DNA from: an uncultured Bacilli bacterium
GTDB taxonomy: Bacteria > Bacillota_I > Bacilli_A > RF39 > UBA660
Reading direction: 5' to 3'
Length of the DNA: 64,000 nucleotides
Assembly: GCA_910584305.1 (NCBI GenBank)
Contig: CAJTZW010000003.1
Location: 1-64,000 of the forward strand
Made by a program: the position numbers and the translations under genes. Positions 54,771 to 61,632 of this stretch are shown in pieces (within the stretch, counting starts at the first letter, position 1; every line of letters starts with the position of its first letter). The notes beneath the pieces are model-generated. The model saw only the letters and a program-made list of their open reading frames with translations, was not told the DNA's origin and made no database searches.

Positions 54771-55226
54771 ATGAGAAAATTATTAGTAGCAGTAATGTGC
54801 GCTGGAATTGTTTTGCTAACTGGATGTGGAGCCAAAGAAGAAAAAACAATGACATGTACACGTACTATTAATCAGTCTGGTATCAAAATGAACCTATCGT
54901 ATAATGTTACTTATAAAGGTGATTATGTAACAACTGTAAAAAGCGAAGAAAAAATTACAGCAAGTAGTGAAGAAGTACTTGAGACATACAAAGAACAACT
55001 TGAAAAAACCACTGCTTCATTTAAAGATATTGAGTACTATGATCACGATATCAAAATCGATGGCGATACTCTAACAAGCACAATCAATATTGATTATGAA
55101 AAAATTGATACTGACAAATTGATTGAAATGGATTCATCTATGAAACAATTAATTAAAAATGGAAAAGTATCTGTAGATGACATTGAATCTGTATACAATC
55201 AGCTTGGAATTACTTGTGAGAAATAA
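54771..55226 (+). CDS. DUF1307 (YehR-like) lipoprotein
   Basis: 151 residues. A type-II signal peptide with lipobox LLTGC (Cys at about 19) is followed by a DUF1307 domain: MTCTRTINQSGIKMNLSYNVTYKGDYV. The mature protein is anchored to the outer face of the membrane. YehR-like lipoproteins are of unknown function. AAGGAGG lies before the ATG at 54771; ten in-frame residues upstream overlap the promoter and are not translated. It is a stand-alone gene with promoter and terminator. Confidence 0.9.
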   Translation: MRKLLVAVMCAGIVLLTGCGAKEEKTMTCTRTINQSGIKMNLSYNVTYKGDYVTTVKSEEKITASSEEVLETYKEQLEKTTASFKDIEYYDHDIKIDGDTLTSTINIDYEKIDTDKLIEMDSSMKQLIKNGKVSVDDIESVYNQLGITCEK

Positions 55227-55255
55227 TAAAAAGTGTTTAAAAAACACTTTTTATT
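55225..55255. terminator. Bidirectional terminator between converging genes
   Basis: AATAAAAAGTGTTT / AAACACTTTTTATT, a 14-bp perfect stem with a 3-nt loop, between the lipoprotein gene and the converging ABC operon end. Confidence 0.85.
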
Positions 55256-55961
55256 ATCCCCAAGGAATCTCGCTTGGAGGGGTTCTATACTCATTTTTTA
55301 TTTCTTCTATAATTTTACCACTATTCATTTTTATCACTCGATCTCCTATGAAAGCGATTCCAGGATTATGTGTTACAATAATCATTGTCGTTTTTAGTTT
55401 TTCATTCGCTTCAATTAAAGACTCCAAAACAACTTTCCCAGTTTTCTCATCAAGGGCTCCCGTTGGTTCATCACAAAACATAACCTTTGGATGTTTAGCA
55501 AGTGCTCTTGCAATTGATATACGTTGTTGCTCCCCACCAGAAAGTTGATACATATACTTTTTTTTATGCCTCGTAAGACCTACTGTATCAATAATTTGAT
55601 CAATATCAGATTTTGATTTACCTAGCTTAGCTCCCACTAAAACATTCTCATACACATTCAAGTGTTCTAACAAATTATAAGTTTGAAAAATAAAACCTAA
55701 ATTCTTTTTACGAAACCTTGTCATTCTATGATCTCCATATCTGGAAATATCTTTTCCTTCATACAAGATTTTACCTTTTGAAATACGATCTAACCCAGAT
55801 ATTACATTTAACAAAGTTGTTTTTCCACTACCACTGGGTCCCAAAATAACAACAATTTCCCCTGCATTTATAGAAAGTGAAATATCATGTAAAGCATGAC
55901 TATCCACTTTCCCAAGTGTATATGTTTTATATACATGTTTTAATTCTATCATCTTTTCCAT
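55254..55961 (-). CDS. ABC transporter ATP-binding protein, second of two
   Basis: 235 residues. Walker A GPSGSGKTT, signature LSGGEQQRISIARAL and Walker B VMFCDEPTGALD are intact, as in the LolD/MacB type. It follows the permease gene by 8 nt. It is homologous to the other ATPase at 58546 in the same operon; the two may form a heterodimer on the single permease, or only one is the true partner. AGGTGA precedes the ATG. Confidence 0.94.
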   Translation of the reverse strand: MEKMIELKHVYKTYTLGKVDSHALHDISLSINAGEIVVILGPSGSGKTTLLNVISGLDRISKGKILYEGKDISRYGDHRMTRFRKKNLGFIFQTYNLLEHLNVYENVLVGAKLGKSKSDIDQIIDTVGLTRHKKKYMYQLSGGEQQRISIARALAKHPKVMFCDEPTGALDEKTGKVVLESLIEANEKLKTTMIIVTHNPGIAFIGDRVIKMNSGKIIEEIKNEYRTPPSEIPWG

Positions 55962-55969
55962 ATATTCAC

Positions 55970-58546
55970 CTACTCTCTTTTTAAAGCAATCGATAATGGG
56001 ACACGCTTTAAAACTCTTTTAGACAAAGCAATTGCGATATAATACGCTATCAAAAGGCCCACTAAACCAATAATAATCTGCATTGGTGTGATTGTAATTG
56101 GTATCGTCATTTCAATATCACCAACCAGTGCCTTTACAATCATCTTTAAAATTTGAATCATAACTGGGATAGAAAGTAAATAGGCAACAATTATAAATGG
56201 TGTATAAATATTTAAAATAATACTACTAATTTTCTTATCTTTATAACCCATCACCTTCATAAGTGATATCGTTTTCTTATTCTCTTCTACAACAATATTG
56301 GCTATTACCGCAATAATAATCAAGGCCATAAGAGACGCGAACGCTACTACCAGATAAATACTTCCATTAAAACGATCCATTTGTTTTGCAATATTTTGTT
56401 TTAAATCTTCTACACTTAAAACATTCGCAATTTTGGTAGCATCCTCTTTTGAAAGTTTATCTAAATTCTGATACATATCATCATTCGAATACATTGACGT
56501 ATAAATAGAATTACTAAATCCAAGACTAGCACTTAATGTATCCCTATCTACATATGCCCCATACCCCATATATTCACTACTAAAACCAACAATCTGATAT
56601 GTAAATTCAATACTTTCATGAGAGAATGTTAATTCATCACCAATCTCAAGTCCAAGGAGTTCCTTGGCATTTTCATTTACAACCATACAATTGTCCTCTA
56701 TTAAAAGGGAATTCAGCTCTTTTTCTTTTGTATTTAAAATACGCACAAATTTCGCATCCTGATCTACACCCGTAAATGAAAAACTTACATCCTCTTTTGC
56801 AATAGGTTTCTCTACCCCATTTTTATCTATAATCTTAGAAAGAGGTAAACTTGCAGATAAAACATAATCGGTCAAAGAAGTATCCCCAATTTCTTCATTC
56901 ATAGGTCCACTTACACTTACCATATACTTATAATCAATTCCAGCAAATGATTCATCAATGACTTTATTAAATAAATTCATTCCAATTAAAGTAAGAACAA
57001 TTAAAAGCCCTGTACAAAATGAAGTAAGTGTCACAATGAGTAATTTTCCTAAAGAACGAAATGCCAAAGAATACTTAAAGCGAGATTGAAAAGGTAAAAA
57101 AGAAGTCAACTTATTACAAATACGACTAAATATATTTACCTTTAAATTACTTCCTTCCTTTAGTAAAGAAAGAGGTTTCTTACGAAGCATAAAAAGAGCA
57201 ATCAAATAACTTAAAATAGAAAGCATACACATTGGGACAAAAATAGATGTTTTCAAATACCCAAATGATATTTGAAAATGATCCAGAGGTACGCAATAAT
57301 AACTAACTAGCATATTAGCAATTGGTCTATGAACAAAAATTCCTATCATAAATCCAAGAACTCCACCAATTAAAGAACCGAAAATTGGATATACCAAATA
57401 ACTTGTTGCAATACTCAAACGATTATACCCAAGTGACTTTAATACGCCAATTTGAAGCCTCTCATCATCAATACGCTTCTTTGTAATAATTACAATAATA
57501 ACAACCGATACAGCAAGTAATAAGTATAAAAAATATTCTGCAAATAATCGATCACTAGCAAATTCTAGTTGCAATGCACTGATCCTACCAATACGTGTCA
57601 CCGTATTTACATCCATAAAGATTCGCCCATCTTCAAAAATTGCCATAAATGGATCCGTTGTTTCTGTAGTATCGTCTTCTTCTGAAGTACTAACACTTAT
57701 TTCAAATTTTCGTGGAACATCAAAATTGTATACAAGTGAGAAAACATTGTCACGAATTCCGTTAAAGGAATGAAACGCATTTTCTGTCATATGAACAATA
57801 TTATTTTTATTCTCATCAAATATCGGCATACTAAATGAAATTAATGGATAAATATAATCTGGAGCATAAGCAAAACCAACCACTTCATAAGTAGCATCAC
57901 CAATCTCCATGAAATCTCCTATTTTAATATTATGTGTCTTCGCATATCCAGGAAGAATAGCAATCTCATTATCTTCTTCAGGTTCTCTACCCTCTACTAG
58001 ATAGGTTTGATTAATACCATCTGTGGCAAATGGCAAAACCTTTAATAAAGTATCTCCCTCTTTACTCGTTTTAGATTTTTCAAGCTCATACGTAAAATCA
58101 TACTTTTCCTGAATAGAATCTAACACTTTAGATTGTAAATACTCCTTAGCACCATATTTGGTAAAAATCGTATCAAGTGTATATTCAAATTCAAGACTGT
58201 CAAACGGATTCGAAATAAATTCTATCAAACAAGTATCCATATCAAGTGCACAAACATAAGAGTTTATAATATTACGCTCATCATCCGTTATAGAGGAAAG
58301 TTGGTTTTCAAGTAGATAATTTATATCCTCCTTTGATACCTCACTATAGTCAACATCAACAGAAACACTCAAATCTTCAACATTCTGTTCCTCCAAATAA
58401 TCATAATACTGATTCTCTAAACGATCAATCGCACTATTCATTCCTACATAAACAGCTGTCGATAGCATAACCATGACAACAATTCCAAACATTTGAATTT
58501 TCTTCTTTTTAAGACCTTTAAATGCATTTAAAAATAATAATCCCAT
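55970..58546 (-). CDS. ABC transporter permease, FtsX type
   Basis: 858 residues with two FtsX repeats. An N-terminal helix (~18-38) is followed by a large outer domain to ~335, three helices with the DDERLQIGVLKSLGYNR turn, then a second outer domain and helices ending in KRVPLSIALKRE. It probably exports or extracts hydrophobic peptides or lipids. The ATG (58546) overlaps the TAA of the upstream ATPase as TAATG and follows AGGTGG; the GTG at 58555 is inside that site. It is flanked by an ATPase gene on each side. Confidence 0.9.
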   Translation of the reverse strand: MGLLFLNAFKGLKKKKIQMFGIVVMVMLSTAVYVGMNSAIDRLENQYYDYLEEQNVEDLSVSVDVDYSEVSKEDINYLLENQLSSITDDERNIINSYVCALDMDTCLIEFISNPFDSLEFEYTLDTIFTKYGAKEYLQSKVLDSIQEKYDFTYELEKSKTSKEGDTLLKVLPFATDGINQTYLVEGREPEEDNEIAILPGYAKTHNIKIGDFMEIGDATYEVVGFAYAPDYIYPLISFSMPIFDENKNNIVHMTENAFHSFNGIRDNVFSLVYNFDVPRKFEISVSTSEEDDTTETTDPFMAIFEDGRIFMDVNTVTRIGRISALQLEFASDRLFAEYFLYLLLAVSVVIIVIITKKRIDDERLQIGVLKSLGYNRLSIATSYLVYPIFGSLIGGVLGFMIGIFVHRPIANMLVSYYCVPLDHFQISFGYLKTSIFVPMCMLSILSYLIALFMLRKKPLSLLKEGSNLKVNIFSRICNKLTSFLPFQSRFKYSLAFRSLGKLLIVTLTSFCTGLLIVLTLIGMNLFNKVIDESFAGIDYKYMVSVSGPMNEEIGDTSLTDYVLSASLPLSKIIDKNGVEKPIAKEDVSFSFTGVDQDAKFVRILNTKEKELNSLLIEDNCMVVNENAKELLGLEIGDELTFSHESIEFTYQIVGFSSEYMGYGAYVDRDTLSASLGFSNSIYTSMYSNDDMYQNLDKLSKEDATKIANVLSVEDLKQNIAKQMDRFNGSIYLVVAFASLMALIIIAVIANIVVEENKKTISLMKVMGYKDKKISSIILNIYTPFIIVAYLLSIPVMIQILKMIVKALVGDIEMTIPITITPMQIIIGLVGLLIAYYIAIALSKRVLKRVPLSIALKRE

Positions 58547-59250
58547 TATGCCCACCTCAAGCTTTCTGCAGATGCTACAGTTTCATTATGAATAATTTCA
58601 ACAATATGCCCACTATTCATACGAATCACAGTATTGGCCATAAGAGCGATTGATGGATTGTGCGTAACAATAATCATCGTTGTATGATACTTCTTATGGA
58701 TATCCTCTAATGTTTTTAGAATTTTCTTACCCGTTTTTTCATCTAGAGCCCCTGTTGGCTCATCGCAAAAAAGTACCTCTGGATTTTTTACAAGAGCCCT
58801 TGCAATCGCAACTCTCTGCATCTGCCCACCAGACAGTTGAAACGGATATTTATGTGCATGAGAATCTAGCCCTACTGCACGAATCATCTCTGCAATGGAA
58901 AGTGGTGATTCTGACAAATGCTCTCCAAGCTCTATATTCTCCTTTACCGTCAAATTCGCAATCAAATTATAACTTTGAAAAATAAAGCCAAGATAATTCT
59001 TTCGGTACTCTGTAAGTTCCTCATCAGTCATTTGGTTCAGTTCAGTATCATTAAAGTATACTTTTCCTTTACTAGGAATATCAATACCCGATAATAAATT
59101 TAATAAGGTAGATTTCCCACTACCACTAGGGCCTAGTATAACAACTATCTCTCCTTTTTCAATTTCTAAATCAATTTGTTCTAGTGCATAACTTTTCTGA
59201 TTTTGATTTTGATAAATTTTAGAAACATTCTCTAATTTATATAAGCTCAT
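58546..59250 (-). CDS. ABC transporter ATP-binding protein, first of two
   Basis: 234 residues. Walker A GPSGSGKST, Q-loop FQSYNLIANL, signature LSGGQMQRVAIARAL and Walker B VLFCDEPTGALDE, plus H-loop THNPSIA. The start at 59250 follows AAGGAGG; the 12 in-frame residues upstream contain that site. It is translationally coupled to the permease. The ATPase-permease-ATPase layout is less common than the plain pair. Confidence 0.94.
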   Translation of the reverse strand: MSLYKLENVSKIYQNQNQKSYALEQIDLEIEKGEIVVILGPSGSGKSTLLNLLSGIDIPSKGKVYFNDTELNQMTDEELTEYRKNYLGFIFQSYNLIANLTVKENIELGEHLSESPLSIAEMIRAVGLDSHAHKYPFQLSGGQMQRVAIARALVKNPEVLFCDEPTGALDEKTGKKILKTLEDIHKKYHTTMIIVTHNPSIALMANTVIRMNSGHIVEIIHNETVASAESLRWA

Positions 59251-59330
59251 ATATCCTCCTTTTTGATTACTTAAAGTATACCACAAAAATTACTTCTACA
59301 AAATATATACAAAAAAACTCTATTAAAATC

Positions 59331-60134
59331 CTATGTATCAATAAAAGAACAATGACGACAAAGTTCTTCACATTTCTCCCTACGCCTAAATCCATCCCTC
59401 ATTTTTAGTGCGCGATTACTTTGTAGAACACTATCAATAGAACTCTCAAATATATTTCCAAGAGCAATATCCCCTTTACTATCTAAACAACATGGGACAA
59501 TCGTACCATCTACCAAAATACCAATATGATCACGAAGTGCATAACAAGACCCCTTCACTACATAATATTCATTTTCTAAATCGGGCCAAATAAACTCATG
59601 AAAAGAATTAATAAATACAGTAGGAGAAAGTGTAACATTCCCTTCAATATCAGAAGCCTTAATAGATGTATGATAGTGTTCATTTAAGATATCTAGAATC
59701 TTCTCTGTATATTGATTCTTAACCCATAAACGATAAGAAATATATGTATTAGGAAGCGCATCAACAACTGTAAAAATAGACTGTAAATAATCATCAAGTG
59801 AAATATGATATCTTTCATCATAACTATGTAAAGAAATGTTAAGTTGACGTAAATTAGAAACACCATGTATCTTGGATATTAAATATCCATTCGTCGTTAT
59901 ATTCACAAAAAATCCAGATTCATGGGCCATCTTTATAAATGTACGAATCTGTGGATGCAAAAGTGGTTCACCTAAAATATGAAAATATAAATATTTTGTA
60001 TGCCCTTTCAATTTATCCAAAATTTTACAAAAATCACCTTCGACCATAAACTTTTTATCTCGCTTATTTTGAATACAAAAATCACATTGTAAATTGCAAG
60101 AATTGGTAAGCTCTATATATACTTTTTTTAACAC
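59331..60134 (-). CDS. Radical SAM/SPASM domain protein
   Basis: 267 residues. The radical SAM motif is C13-x3-C17-x2-C20 (SCNLQCDFC), with GEPLLHP and TTNGYL of the barrel. The C-terminal SPASM region has cysteines in GSCYALRD, VPCC and CEELCRHC for auxiliary Fe-S clusters. SPASM enzymes modify peptides (RiPPs) or activate sulfatases; no precursor peptide is apparent nearby. The start is GTG at 60134 with AGGTGA 7 nt upstream. It precedes the ABC operon by about 80 nt, so co-expression is possible. Confidence 0.88.
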   Translation of the reverse strand: MLKKVYIELTNSCNLQCDFCIQNKRDKKFMVEGDFCKILDKLKGHTKYLYFHILGEPLLHPQIRTFIKMAHESGFFVNITTNGYLISKIHGVSNLRQLNISLHSYDERYHISLDDYLQSIFTVVDALPNTYISYRLWVKNQYTEKILDILNEHYHTSIKASDIEGNVTLSPTVFINSFHEFIWPDLENEYYVVKGSCYALRDHIGILVDGTIVPCCLDSKGDIALGNIFESSIDSVLQSNRALKMRDGFRRREKCEELCRHCSFIDT

Positions 60135-60161
60135 ATTATCACCTAGACCTATTATAGCATA

Positions 60162-60566
60162 TCAACAAATATAATAGAGCAAATCATTTAATAAAGATTC
60201 ATTTTCAATTCGGTTAATTGCAAAACACTTTTGTCCTAAATCTTTAAAAAAAGCACCACAATGATATAAAACTTTCTACTGTGAATAATTTCAAGGTTAT
60301 CATACTATTTTTCATACCTCTCTATATCATATTTATTATAATCACTTGTAACTATCATATATTTCTCCTATCTAAGTAATTTTGCAAACGTGTCTGCAAA
60401 ATTATAATTACAACTTGATATTGGTTTACCAATATCATAGTTTGTTTACCATATTGCCATTACACCTGGTAACAGATACATCACTATCAATCATTACTTG
60501 TTTTCCTCTTACTTCATAAATTAAATTTTCAATCTTTACGTTTTCATCACTTGTTAATTCATTCAT
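60162..60566 (-). pseudogene. Decayed ORF6N-domain gene
   Basis: Two readable pieces on the minus strand. The N-terminal piece (60566-60435, 43 codons to a TGA) reads as an ORF6N start, with IENLIYEVRGKQVMIDSDV (usual form xIRGqkVMLDsDLAxLYgv), then goes out of register. The C-terminal piece (60266-60162) reads YHCGAFFKDLGQKCFAINR, which matches the end of ORF6N proteins. The middle is scrambled by frameshifts and stops. ORF6N proteins are phage-type antirepressors. The first piece starts inside the tail of the KilA-N unit, so the two were once overlapping genes. Confidence 0.65.
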
Positions 60567-60676
60567 TTTCTATCAACTGTCTTTTACTGATTTTATTTTC
60601 AATATATTCTAAATTTTTAATAGAGTTATTTCTCCTTAATAATTCCATTTGTTTTTTAGCAATATCATTTAATCAA
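60564..60676 (-). pseudogene. Frameshifted C-terminal tail of the KilA-N gene
   Basis: Just past the KilA-N stop, another frame reads LNDIAKKQMELLRRNNSIKN and continues to LIENE before a TGA that overlaps the start of the ORF6N remnant. I read this as the original C-terminus, separated by small indels around 60665-60677 (the stop follows PQSED). This is inference from the continuous coding quality and position. Confidence 0.5.
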
Positions 60677-61438
60677 TTAATCTTCAGATTGCGGTATTCC
60701 CATTTTAATTAGTTCAGAATTAATATTTTCTAAATTACTTAATATTACTAAATGAAGTAAGTCTGTGTAATCTCTCATATTTCCTTCTTCTGCTAATTGT
60801 GGATTATTATCTCTCCATTCTTTAGCAGTTATACCGAATAATGCGACATTTAAAACTTCTGCTTCTTCTGCATATGCAAATTTCTTTTGTTTTTCTGTTA
60901 ACGTAGGAACAATCATACTTTTTATAGCATCAGTATGAACTATATAACTAACTTTAGCTAAGATTCTATTAGCATGCCAATCTATTTTATTTTGATATGC
61001 TTCATTTTTCTTTAGTCTTTGAAACTCTTGAATTACATATAGCTTAAATTCCGGACTTAACCAACTTGCAAATTCTAACGCAATATCACTTCTTACAAAC
61101 GTTCCACCATTATTACCAGACTTTGAAATCATTCCAATTGCATTTGTTTCCTTAATCCACTTTTGCGGAGAAATTTTAAATTTATTACTACCAGCTTCGT
61201 TTTTAAACGTGTCGAATTCGACACCTTTGAAATTTTCATTATGAATGCTTTCCCATAATCCTAAGTATGAAATCACATCTTTATTTCTCATCCAATTTTG
61301 TATAGGATATCTTGGATCATAGCTATCGGCATATCTTGCCAAATCTGTTAAAGAAATATATTCCTTATTATCTATTCTTATTGCATTAATAATTTGTTCT
61401 TTTACTACCATTTGGATTTTTACATTATCTTTATCCAT
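60677..61438 (-). CDS. KilA-N domain protein (phage-type), probably 3'-truncated
   Basis: 253 residues. The KilA-N domain covers about 20-145: YISLTDLARYADSYDPRYPI, NWMRNKDVISYLGLWE, then GGTFVRSDIALEFASWLSPEF, the diagnostic C-terminal block, followed by LYVIQEFQRLK. The rest is a helical domain. KilA-N is a DNA-binding module of phage and viral regulators. AAAGGA lies before the ATG. The gene sits between two broken ORF6N copies and its own tail seems frameshifted, so it is a relic of a prophage regulatory cassette that may still produce a protein. Confidence 0.75.
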   Translation of the reverse strand: MDKDNVKIQMVVKEQIINAIRIDNKEYISLTDLARYADSYDPRYPIQNWMRNKDVISYLGLWESIHNENFKGVEFDTFKNEAGSNKFKISPQKWIKETNAIGMISKSGNNGGTFVRSDIALEFASWLSPEFKLYVIQEFQRLKKNEAYQNKIDWHANRILAKVSYIVHTDAIKSMIVPTLTEKQKKFAYAEEAEVLNVALFGITAKEWRDNNPQLAEEGNMRDYTDLLHLVILSNLENINSELIKMGIPQSED

Positions 61439-61457
61439 AATTCACAATCCTTTCGTG

Positions 61458-61557
61458 TCATTTGGTTACGAATATTTCACTATCCAACATAACTTGCTTT
61501 CCATACACTTCATATATATATATTCTCAATTTCCATTTCAGTAACGATATTATTCAT
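61458..61557 (-). pseudogene. ORF6N-domain N-terminal fragment with AT-repeat frameshift
   Basis: Starts with a strong AAAGGAGG and ATG (61557), reads MNNIVTEMEIENIYI and hits TGA. Shifting the frame by 2 nt within the alternating AT run restores IYEVYGKQVMLDSEI, the ORF6N opening, to a TGA at 61460-61458. Removing one AT unit would join the two parts. The piece is cut off at the same point as the copy at 60435-60566. Confidence 0.6.
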
Positions 61558-61605
61558 AGTGTCCTCCTTTATCATATCATTCTATATAAATAACAACAAA
61601 ACCTA

Positions 61606-61632
61606 AAAAAAATCCTACAAATAGTAGAATTT
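61606..61632 (-). terminator. Terminator after polC
   Basis: Minus strand AAATTCTAC / GTAGGATTT with one mismatch and a 5-nt loop, followed by TTTTT. It begins at the polC stop codon. Confidence 0.7.

Noticed and set aside
59251..59330. RiPP precursor gene between the SPASM enzyme and the ABC operon
   Set aside because: The gap is about 80 bases and contains no start codon with a ribosome site on either strand.
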